Below are positions 27,896 through 36,173 of a DNA stretch of 54,883 nt, piece by piece. Position 1 is the stretch's first letter. Each line of letters begins with the position of its first letter. The position numbers were made by a program, and so were the translations under genes. The notes beneath the pieces are model-generated. The model was given only the letters and a program-made list of their open reading frames with translations, made no database searches and was not told where the DNA came from. This DNA is from Candidatus Nitrosotenuis sp. (GTDB taxonomy: Archaea > Thermoproteota > Nitrososphaeria > Nitrososphaerales > Nitrosopumilaceae), in NCBI GenBank assembly GCA_004322465.1, contig SCVO01000077.1:1-54883 (forward strand). The letters are read 5' to 3'.

Positions 27896-29254
27896 ATGGG
27901 GCTACTCAGAAATGATCTTAGTGCAGGCATTCTAAAAAGCAAAGTCGGCATCAGCGGGGTTGGAATCTTGGCATGCCTTATTTTAGTATCTGCGTTCACC
28001 ATAGTCTTCATTCCGCTTGACACATACAAGCAGTGGAACAACCCAAGCAGCTGGACATCGTTTCCAAAATCCGCACTTCCGTCATGGGTAAACTTTTTCC
28101 TTGTGAAGAAGATCCCAGAGCACCAATTACTTGAAAACGTCCAGACTGCAATACAGACAGGACGGGACACAAGAAAAATAATACAAGATTTTGAGACGGA
28201 TTATTCCTTTGATTACTTTCCAAACGATTTCATATACCAGTATACGGTAGAATATCAAGGAACTCCAGTGTTGGAGTTTGACGTCACAAGGCCAGACGGA
28301 GTTACCCTGCATTTGTTGTCATATTCCCTGCCAGACGCAAAATCCAGAACCGTGTTTTCAGATAAGATTTTTTCAGCAAACGAATCCATACGAAAAAACA
28401 TTTTGCTTGCGTCTGACAGATTCGCATTCCCAATTGACAACATGGCAGTTGAGGAGGTGGTTTTCTCAAAGATAGGCACCCACGAAGTGTTAAAGGGAAA
28501 ATACACGTTTGTGACAAAAATATCTACAACAGATACGCAGAGCTCAGTCCACGATTCAAATCTGATCATAGGAGGCAAGGTTTTTGGCATGATTGGAACA
28601 GACGAGCAGAGACGGGATTTGGCAATCGGATTGCTGTGGGGAACGCCGCTTGCGTTGTTTATCGGAATAACAGTTTCAGTGGCATCAGTAGTATCTGGCC
28701 TGGTTTACGGGGTTTTTGCAGGCTACAAGGGAGGAAAAACGGACGAGTCCATGATGCGATTCAACGACATCATTTACGCGTTGCCCGCACTTCCGTTTCT
28801 CATAATCTTGGCAGTCACAATAAGCAACAGCATATTTTTGATGATTGGTTTTCTGATGATTTTCGGTTGGGTTGGGATTGCCAAGGTTTCAAGAAGCATG
28901 GCTCTGCAAATAAAAAACAGGCAGTTTGTCGAAGCGTCCAAGACAATGGGCCAGAAAAGCTCAAAGATAATCTTCAAGCACATCATACCTCAGATCATGC
29001 CATATGCGCTTGCAAGCATTGCAATATCAGTGCCCGCCGCAATTACAACGGAGGCAGGACTGAGCTTTTTGGGCCTAGGAGACCCAAGCTTTCCGACATG
29101 GGGGCAGATACTTCACGACGCAAGCACGCATGGGGCAGTCACTCGAGGGTTGTGGTGGTGGGTAATACCTCCCGGGATAATGATAACAATCACGGGACTT
29201 GCCTTTGTTTTTGTTGGAAACTCTCTTGACAGTTCGTCCAGAATAAGGCGCTAA
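27896..29254 (+). CDS. ABC transporter permease, DppC/OppC-like with large extracellular insertion
   Basis: 452 aa; FVEASKTMGQKSSKIIFKHIIPQIMPYALASIAISVPAAITTEAGLSFLGLGDPSFPTWGQIL. Confidence 0.85.
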   Translation: MGLLRNDLSAGILKSKVGISGVGILACLILVSAFTIVFIPLDTYKQWNNPSSWTSFPKSALPSWVNFFLVKKIPEHQLLENVQTAIQTGRDTRKIIQDFETDYSFDYFPNDFIYQYTVEYQGTPVLEFDVTRPDGVTLHLLSYSLPDAKSRTVFSDKIFSANESIRKNILLASDRFAFPIDNMAVEEVVFSKIGTHEVLKGKYTFVTKISTTDTQSSVHDSNLIIGGKVFGMIGTDEQRRDLAIGLLWGTPLALFIGITVSVASVVSGLVYGVFAGYKGGKTDESMMRFNDIIYALPALPFLIILAVTISNSIFLMIGFLMIFGWVGIAKVSRSMALQIKNRQFVEASKTMGQKSSKIIFKHIIPQIMPYALASIAISVPAAITTEAGLSFLGLGDPSFPTWGQILHDASTHGAVTRGLWWWVIPPGIMITITGLAFVFVGNSLDSSSRIRR

Positions 29255-29574
29255 GATTCCAGAGTAAAGTTTCTAATGATGCTTACAGTTTGATCGTTGA
29301 GCTTTAGCGTATATGCTGCAGAGTTTGGCTCGTTGTACTGGGCCAATATTTCGGCGAATTTTGTCTTGTCCTTTCCGCGTTCGTAAATTCCCCCCGTTTC
29401 CTTTATGCATAGAGGAAACTTTTTCATGTTAAGGCCTGCCTTTAGCAGGTACTCGACAAATTTTTTGTAGTGTTCTGTTTCGTACCAGTCTATGTTTTTC
29501 TCTTCACACACCACAATCCATGTATCAATTGAATTTTGATAGATTGCCTTTTTCCTAAGATCCTCAAGTGTCAT
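29251..29574 (-). CDS. Conserved hypothetical protein
   Basis: 107-aa ORF. Confidence 0.55.
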   Translation of the reverse strand: MTLEDLRKKAIYQNSIDTWIVVCEEKNIDWYETEHYKKFVEYLLKAGLNMKKFPLCIKETGGIYERGKDKTKFAEILAQYNEPNSAAYTLKLNDQTVSIIRNFTLES

Positions 29575-29581
29575 GATACGG

Positions 29582-29905
29582 TTAAAAGTCAGCGCGCTTC
29601 ATTTTTGAGCCGCATCGAGGACACATTGCGCCCTTGAATCGGTGATTGCATGTGAGGCAGACATACTTTACACTTGTGCCTCCCTCAGAGTTGGAGCCAA
29701 AGAATCCTCCGCCGCCGGAATCCCCGCCATAGCCTTTGACTTTGCTCATGTATCGGCGCCTTATGAAAAGAGGCAAAAGTATGAAAATTGCAAGTGCGGC
29801 TGCCAGTCCATACGGAAACGGCAGTATCATTTGCAGTCCAATACTTACCGCGAGGGACGCAAACAGAAAGATTAGGTAATTTCTATAGTTGTACAATACA
29901 ATCAA
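29582..29905 (-). CDS. Membrane protein with C-terminal zinc ribbon
   Basis: 107 aa; two TM then VKYVCLTCNHRFKGAMCPRCGSKMK. Confidence 0.7.
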   Translation of the reverse strand: MIVLYNYRNYLIFLFASLAVSIGLQMILPFPYGLAAALAIFILLPLFIRRRYMSKVKGYGGDSGGGGFFGSNSEGGTSVKYVCLTCNHRFKGAMCPRCGSKMKRADF

Positions 29906-29951
29906 TCTTCGAAAAAACCTTATAAAGTTTTGTCAGCTTTTTACCACAGTT

Positions 29952-30347
29952 CTAGTTCTCAAAAATTATTTCAAGCGCGTTTCCGTTGCTGTCCCAGGCA
30001 AAAATGTCCTCATTGCTATCGTACGGGGATTTGATTATTATCGAGACTAGGCCGAAAAAGTTCTGCATGTCAGTTACAGAAGGATCGGCAGGGCCAGTCG
30101 GATGCGAATGAACTATTCCGACATACGACAGATCAAATGGCAAAAACGAATGAGGAAAGCCGGCGAAGGTTTGGCCACCATATGAGAACGGCGGTATTAC
30201 AAGGCTCTCTATTGTGATTATTCCTTTTTTTGATTTGCCTTTTAGAATAAGAATTCCTTCGTTTGGGTGCTTCATCTTGCAGTATGATAAAATTCCATCC
30301 TTGGGATCCTTTTTTAGAAGCACCTTTCGGCGCGTTTCGTCACCCAT
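29952..30347 (-). CDS. JAMM/MPN+ metalloprotease (Mov34/JAB family)
   Basis: 131 aa; GIVHSHPTGPADPSVTDMQNF = HxHPxGxxxPSxxD. Confidence 0.8.
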   Translation of the reverse strand: MGDETRRKVLLKKDPKDGILSYCKMKHPNEGILILKGKSKKGIITIESLVIPPFSYGGQTFAGFPHSFLPFDLSYVGIVHSHPTGPADPSVTDMQNFFGLVSIIIKSPYDSNEDIFAWDSNGNALEIIFEN

Positions 30348-30367
30348 TTATTCCACCAAAGAACCAG

Positions 30368-31645
30368 TCACACCAAGATAACGTATTCGGTGTTTGAAAT
30401 ACTTTGTAAGTCATGGCTTAATTCCGAAATCATTTTTGTGCGCTGGCTTGTCTCGTGAGCAAGATCGGATTCAAGTTTTTTAATTTTTGATTCGGCGTCG
30501 TTCTTATCAGTCATCGCCTTTTGCAATTTCTGTTCGAGTTCGCCAAACGAGCCAATATCAAAAACACCAAGCTTGCCTTGTAGGTCACGGTCTTTTTTTA
30601 TCAAGTCGTTTTTTCGCATCAGAAAATCATCCAGTTTCTGAATCAGGCTGTTGATCTGCTCTACTGACTTGTCTGCTTCCTTTACCGACACCGCGCCAGA
30701 CAGTGTTCCTTTCATGCAGGATTCCAGAATCACCACTATCGCGTCTTTATTTTCAGCAGTCATGGTCTTTGACGGGCTTTCAATCAGTTCCTCCATGAGA
30801 ATTTTGAGCGGCTTTTCAAGCGAGGTCACATAGACGTATTTGCCAAGTGGCCTGGATATTTTGGAAAACTCCTCATCTATTTCCTTGCCAAGTTTGTTTT
30901 CTTCTTTTTTGTTCTGCTCGATTTGGTTTTTAATCTCCAGGTATTCGGCGTGCTGGGGACTTGATTTTATCGAGTCAGTTTGGTTTTTGAGTGAAGATAC
31001 AGAATCGGCAAGCCCGTCGCATATTGTTTTTAGTTTCGGGATCTGTGCGGATTTGTCATTTATGATTTGGCTCGCATCGATAATCTTGTCCATCTTTTCT
31101 TTGATCAGCGATTCATCAGACTCCAATTTTGTGTAGACGTTGACCAGCCGCAGTATGGACGCAGAGCTGGTGCTAATTGTTGCGAGATGATCTTTTAGGT
31201 CTTGAGCGTATTTTTTGGCAAACACGTGAATCACTCGGCTGTTCTTTCCAAGCACATCGCCTATTTTTTTTAGGGCCTGAGAGGTGATCTCTGACGCTTT
31301 TTTTACGTCATCAAATGTGTCTAATTGAGGAATTTGGATTTTTGCCTCTTTTGATATTGTGTTGATTATTTCGGTTTTGCTTCTTGTCACGATTATCTTT
31401 AGCTGGTTATCGATATCGTCCACCTTGAGATTATCGTTGGACAGATGATCTATTATCTTTAGAATTGAATTCAGTTCGATTTGTATATTCGAAAATAACG
31501 GCTTTGTGTTATTGATCGTCTGTTTTTGTTTTGAGTTTTTTATATCAGACAGTATTGAGTTAATCTGATCCAGGCGGATTTCCTTTGAGGACGCAGGGGC
31601 TTGCTCTTCTTTGCCCGATTTCTTTTTACTCCAGCCAAAAACCAT
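30368..31645 (-). CDS. Long coiled-coil protein
   Basis: 425 aa; extended heptad-rich, MVFGWSKKKSGKEEQ start. Confidence 0.65.
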   Translation of the reverse strand: MVFGWSKKKSGKEEQAPASSKEIRLDQINSILSDIKNSKQKQTINNTKPLFSNIQIELNSILKIIDHLSNDNLKVDDIDNQLKIIVTRSKTEIINTISKEAKIQIPQLDTFDDVKKASEITSQALKKIGDVLGKNSRVIHVFAKKYAQDLKDHLATISTSSASILRLVNVYTKLESDESLIKEKMDKIIDASQIINDKSAQIPKLKTICDGLADSVSSLKNQTDSIKSSPQHAEYLEIKNQIEQNKKEENKLGKEIDEEFSKISRPLGKYVYVTSLEKPLKILMEELIESPSKTMTAENKDAIVVILESCMKGTLSGAVSVKEADKSVEQINSLIQKLDDFLMRKNDLIKKDRDLQGKLGVFDIGSFGELEQKLQKAMTDKNDAESKIKKLESDLAHETSQRTKMISELSHDLQSISNTEYVILV

Positions 31646-31731
31646 GCTAATATTCCATTCCGATTAAATGTATACGTGTCGAAGGGTCGATTAAAGTTTA
31701 CAAATTTAAACGGCATGTTCCGCCTCAACGT

Positions 31732-32211
31732 ATGAGCACCGCTATTCTTGCAGATGACGGAAATGGCCAATATTGCGGGACAGTATTGCAGGCAGTAACA
31801 ATTAGCGCTTCAAAAAAGAATGTTTGGAAGGAAGTAAGCAACATAGTGGGCCTTCCAGACTGGGTTGTTGATATCAAAAAGGCAGAATTTCTTTCAAAGA
31901 CCAAGTACGGCATTGGCGGAGCGCGAAGACTGTGGTTTGCGGATGGCAGCATAGTTGACGAGTATGTAACTGGCTGGAAAGACGAACAATACTTGTCATA
32001 CATTGCCACAAGCGGACTTCCATTACGAGGATATCACGCAACGATATCCATCACGCCTAGGAAAAACGCATCCTATGTTTTGTGGTCAGCGTTTCTTATC
32101 AGCGAGAAGACGGATAGAAAGAAGTTTGAAGAATTCCTCGCATTTATGGAATCATTCTACTCCAATTCCCTCAAAAACCTCAAAACCAGAATAGAAAAAC
32201 AACATAACTGA
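31732..32211 (+). CDS. SRPBCC/polyketide-cyclase-like protein
   Basis: 159 aa; ASKKNVWKEVSNIVGLPDWVVDIKKAEFLSKTKYGIGGARRLWF. Confidence 0.7.
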   Translation: MSTAILADDGNGQYCGTVLQAVTISASKKNVWKEVSNIVGLPDWVVDIKKAEFLSKTKYGIGGARRLWFADGSIVDEYVTGWKDEQYLSYIATSGLPLRGYHATISITPRKNASYVLWSAFLISEKTDRKKFEEFLAFMESFYSNSLKNLKTRIEKQHN

Positions 32212-32233
32212 GTGCGTGTATTGGTTTTTTGTC

Positions 32234-32554
32234 ATGAGCGACACGCGTCTTACAATGATTGGGATCGCGCTCATTTTTGCAGGATTTTTAATATTTGGAA
32301 TCTTTGGCCAAAAATACCATACATTTACGATTCAAGCGCAGGAGTTTGGAGACTGCTATGATTTTTCTGAGGACGGAAAACAAACCAAAATAGATTGTAA
32401 CATAGTACTGCAGAATCAAATTTTGTTTTTCGGGTTTGTCATCGGTTTGATTGGGCTTGGGATATTTTTCCTAGTCAGGGGCGTCAGGGGCAGGTGGGAC
32501 CAGGATGTAAAGCCAGAGGACGCAGTTGGTCCCGGATCATCGTTTCCAAGCTAA
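32234..32554 (+). CDS. Small membrane protein
   Basis: TM MIGIALIFAGFLIFGIFG and ILFFGFVIGLIGLGIFFLV. Confidence 0.6.
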   Translation: MSDTRLTMIGIALIFAGFLIFGIFGQKYHTFTIQAQEFGDCYDFSEDGKQTKIDCNIVLQNQILFFGFVIGLIGLGIFFLVRGVRGRWDQDVKPEDAVGPGSSFPS

Positions 32555-35268
32555 ATTTGGATTACTCCACGTTCCATTAGGTATTGGATTGCCCGGACAA
32601 AATCAGCATTTCCTATTTTGCCTTCTGCCCACCAACCAGCATTGGTTTTAATCCAAGATGGGATTTTTTGTTCGTTATTTTGCGAGGGGGAGGCGGTGAG
32701 GATCTTCTGCTCTGCCAGATATTCGAGCCCCCTTGTAAAATCAGAATCAGAGGCGCTGCCCTGCGACCACGACTCAGCGCCGCTTTTAATCCAGTCGGGA
32801 ATCACCAGCGATTTATTTTCTAGAATCGTCGGGATTTCGTCAAGTGCGACCACGCCAATTCCGCTTGACTTGAGATCATCCAGTACATCATCTAAGAACT
32901 GGAGCTTGTGCGAATCAACCTCGTTTTTTGATACCTGCCCATCCTTGACTGCAAAGTCTTGAGATTGCAAACTAATTACAGCGTAACCATACTGGCTTAT
33001 GTTGGACTTTATTTTGGCCAGAGCCTTTTGAGGTACGGTCCCAGTGTAAAACGGGTCATCGTCCATCAGATTCGCAAGCAGTGATGTGCTGGGCACGTGT
33101 TTTAGCGAATCAGCATAAGGCGGGGAATCCCTTGCAACGCTTGCGCTAAAGTAGGGCATCTTGTTTTGCGCAGTAGCCTCAAGGGTTTGCGCGTTAAACA
33201 AGTCAAGCGGCGGCACGAACGTGGTAGGCTTCACATGCAGAGTTTGGAATATCTTGTCGTTTGTTTTTTGGATGCTAGCTGCCTGCTGTTCCTTGTCATA
33301 CGCAGTGTGATCAACATACTCCCAACCCCTGTTCGCTATTCTAAGAGATGCATCGCTTTGTATTTTTTCCTTTATCAGATTAACTACTTTTGGATCACTG
33401 CCAAAGAATTTTCCAATCACGCTTACTGTGAGCGGGACGTTTTTCTCTCCAAACTTATCGATTGCTGCATTCTGCACGTCATTTAGATAGAAATCCTGAA
33501 CGTTATCCATCCTAAATGCAACACAGTTACAGTTTGCGGGCTCTTTTGGTTTGTCATTAGCCTGCGGTTTTTGTGGCGCCTGTTTTTCAAACGAGCTTAT
33601 TTCGCCAATGGTCACTATTTTGAGCCCCTGACTTCGTACTTTGTCTATTAGCAATCCGAGTTGCTGGACGTGAGTTTGATTTACTTTGTTCTGGTACACC
33701 CCATCCGAATATGTAGAAAACTCGTGCGGATGCATCATGACTACAGCATACCCGTAATTGAACAAACTTTCGTTTATCCCGTCAAGCACTTTGTCTATTG
33801 GTTGAACTTTCCAGCTTGCTTCCTGCCTGTCAAGTATTGAGGTTTGTGTTGCAGCCGGGAAATAGTAAAGGGTTGATTTTTTGAATGGTGGCGGCTGCCC
33901 AGTCGACGTGTGAGAGCTGATTTGTGTGAAGTTGTTCTTTTTCATTATGGCAATTGTGTTGTCGTCGTACAGGTTTTCTGGAGGAATGAACGTGGTAGGA
34001 GTTACCCCGAGGACGTCGTGAATTTTTTTGTTTGACTTTGCAAAGTCGTCTGCCTGCTGGTCTTTTGTCAGGGCAGTCATTACCCTGTGCGTCCAGCTGT
34101 GATTCGCTACTTCCAGATCAAAGTTCTCATCCTTTAGTGCGCCTTTAATGAGAGGAACTATCTTCGGATCATCGCCAAACACGTTTGCAATTATTCCGAT
34201 TGTGAGGCTTGCCTGTTTTTGCTCAAACGTGTTAAGAATGTCGGTTTGAGCGCCATTTAGAAAGTAGTCTTGAATGTCGTCGAGTCTGAACGCCACGCAG
34301 TTGCAATTCAGGTATTCCGAGTTCAGATCCGGATTGTGAAGATAAATTTTGAAAATAGTTTCAGAGCCAGATATTGCAATTTTCTTAGATGCGACGGTTG
34401 CCAGGCTGCCGTTGGCGGATTTTGACTTTATGTAGAGGGCATAGTTGCCCACCTTGAGATTTGCAAATCCCGCAAGGCCCTTATCAGATACTGGCGATTC
34501 GCCAAGTTTGTTTTTCTTGCTATCATATAGCTGTGCAACAAAGTCCCCGTCAGACCTGCCGACCTTTGCTTTTGTTGTATTGTATACTTCGACTGAGATT
34601 AGTTTGTCCACGATTGTCGGCCAGTTTGTTACGACTTTGAGCTCCTGGGCAATGTTTGGCAGCAGTTTTATCGGAGTTTGGGTGTATTTCAGGTCAGGCC
34701 CCAGGGAGACCTCGGCGTAATAATAGTCGGTTTCTTTCATCGTAGGGTACATCCACGATCTAAGAGTCTGGCCGTTTGCGTCGGTTTCAGAATAGGCCCA
34801 AAGTTTCCCATCAAAAGACTTGATCCAAACGCCGGCGTTTGCGAGCGGAGTCTCGCCGTCGCTATAAAAAACAGAAAGGCGCAGTCCGCCGGCATTTTTT
34901 ATTGTGATTTCTACACTGTCGCGAGTTTTTTGCAGATCAACAAACGCCGCGTCGCCATAGAGATTGTTCATGTATACTTCAAACTTGTACTTGTGCCCCA
35001 TCGGGAGAGAGTCGACCACAAACGGAATGGCAGTAACAGGAGTAATCTCTTTGAATGGCGTGTTTTCAAAATCACGATACACCTTGATTAGCAAGTTATC
35101 AGGTGGCACTCTGTCGCCGTTTTCGCTCTTTACTGTGATCTCAACTGAGCCAGTATTTTGTTCTTGGTAGGATAGCGCGGGGATGAAAATCAAAAATGAG
35201 ATTGCCAGAAAAATCATGCAGTTTTTAAACATGTCAAATTTTCTATGTTTTCCTAATTTTATAACCAT
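32551..35268 (-). CDS. Secreted protein with two polysaccharide-deacetylase (NodB-like) domains and tandem C-terminal WIK/WW repeats
   Basis: 905 aa; FRLDDIQD...NHSWTHRVM...PTTFIPPENLYDDNT; second copy FRMDNVQD...ANRGWEYVDHT; C-term PSWIKTNAGWWAEGKIGNADFVRAIQYLMERGVIQI. Confidence 0.8.
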   Translation of the reverse strand: MVIKLGKHRKFDMFKNCMIFLAISFLIFIPALSYQEQNTGSVEITVKSENGDRVPPDNLLIKVYRDFENTPFKEITPVTAIPFVVDSLPMGHKYKFEVYMNNLYGDAAFVDLQKTRDSVEITIKNAGGLRLSVFYSDGETPLANAGVWIKSFDGKLWAYSETDANGQTLRSWMYPTMKETDYYYAEVSLGPDLKYTQTPIKLLPNIAQELKVVTNWPTIVDKLISVEVYNTTKAKVGRSDGDFVAQLYDSKKNKLGESPVSDKGLAGFANLKVGNYALYIKSKSANGSLATVASKKIAISGSETIFKIYLHNPDLNSEYLNCNCVAFRLDDIQDYFLNGAQTDILNTFEQKQASLTIGIIANVFGDDPKIVPLIKGALKDENFDLEVANHSWTHRVMTALTKDQQADDFAKSNKKIHDVLGVTPTTFIPPENLYDDNTIAIMKKNNFTQISSHTSTGQPPPFKKSTLYYFPAATQTSILDRQEASWKVQPIDKVLDGINESLFNYGYAVVMMHPHEFSTYSDGVYQNKVNQTHVQQLGLLIDKVRSQGLKIVTIGEISSFEKQAPQKPQANDKPKEPANCNCVAFRMDNVQDFYLNDVQNAAIDKFGEKNVPLTVSVIGKFFGSDPKVVNLIKEKIQSDASLRIANRGWEYVDHTAYDKEQQAASIQKTNDKIFQTLHVKPTTFVPPLDLFNAQTLEATAQNKMPYFSASVARDSPPYADSLKHVPSTSLLANLMDDDPFYTGTVPQKALAKIKSNISQYGYAVISLQSQDFAVKDGQVSKNEVDSHKLQFLDDVLDDLKSSGIGVVALDEIPTILENKSLVIPDWIKSGAESWSQGSASDSDFTRGLEYLAEQKILTASPSQNNEQKIPSWIKTNAGWWAEGKIGNADFVRAIQYLMERGVIQI

Positions 35269-35280
35269 AGCTGAAACGTT

Positions 35281-36168
35281 GTGTCTGATGAATCAACAAG
35301 ATCAATAGTGCAAAGACGCGGACCAAAGATGAATCAGGCTTTTATACGCCAAAGCCAAAGTAAGCAAATGAGACAGGTCATACTTGGCATCATACTGCTT
35401 GGTCTTTTTGCATCGCTGATTCCGGGAATCGTGCATACTGCGGATGCGGCAACAGCTAGCAAGAAAATTTGCGGAGACAAGCTTTGCTCTGAAATAAAAG
35501 GAAAGGCATGTCCCAATGGAGAGCTGCAAGATCCAATAAATAAAAAATGCTACGCTGGATCTTCAGGATGGAAGATTACAGGATATTTTCTTCCACTAGA
35601 AAAAGACTATTCCAGAGACATCCTGGTTTCTGCGTATGTGCAAGGCGCAAAGAAAGACGGCTCCCCGGACTATGTTGAAAACAATTCAACGTATTACATA
35701 AAGCAGTTCAGATCAACGTTTCTCAAAGAAATAGCAGTTCAGGGTTCCGGAAAGACAAATGAAAACAAAGTACTTCAGAGCTGGAAGGACGACTTTATCT
35801 CTCCAAATGGGCAAAAAACTCGATTCTACCACTATGGTAAATGCGCAATGACATTTTCAGGGGTCTGTTTGCCCCTAGCACCAAGTTCACTCAGTGAGCA
35901 AAAAATAATGGTCGCAGTGACTGCCGGCAAGACAGACATGGGCGCAGGAGTTATTGCCCACGGAACACTGTTGCACATTCCAGACATTCCTGCACCGTGG
36001 AACACTAGGACATACTGGGCAACAGACGTTGGAGAATGGAAGGATAAGCACATTGACATATTCACAGGTTACGGGATTGCGGCAAGAGATGCGGCATTTA
36101 AGATAACCAAGCTGCCGCCGAAAGAAAACAGCAGGGTCTTGGCAGTAGGGTTTGACAAAATCAAGTAG
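35281..36168 (+). CDS. Secreted protein with putative 3D-domain/double-psi beta-barrel
   Basis: 295 aa; GKTDMGAGVIAHGTLLHIPDIP...TYWATDVGEWKDKHIDIFTGYG resembles the three-Asp 3D domain pattern. Confidence 0.6.
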   Translation: MSDESTRSIVQRRGPKMNQAFIRQSQSKQMRQVILGIILLGLFASLIPGIVHTADAATASKKICGDKLCSEIKGKACPNGELQDPINKKCYAGSSGWKITGYFLPLEKDYSRDILVSAYVQGAKKDGSPDYVENNSTYYIKQFRSTFLKEIAVQGSGKTNENKVLQSWKDDFISPNGQKTRFYHYGKCAMTFSGVCLPLAPSSLSEQKIMVAVTAGKTDMGAGVIAHGTLLHIPDIPAPWNTRTYWATDVGEWKDKHIDIFTGYGIAARDAAFKITKLPPKENSRVLAVGFDKIK

Positions 36169-36173
36169 AGTAG

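Noticed and set aside
28636-29229. Plus-strand 197-aa ORF inside the DppC gene
   Set aside because: Out-of-frame overlap with a well-supported permease; Arg/Asn/His-rich with no motif.
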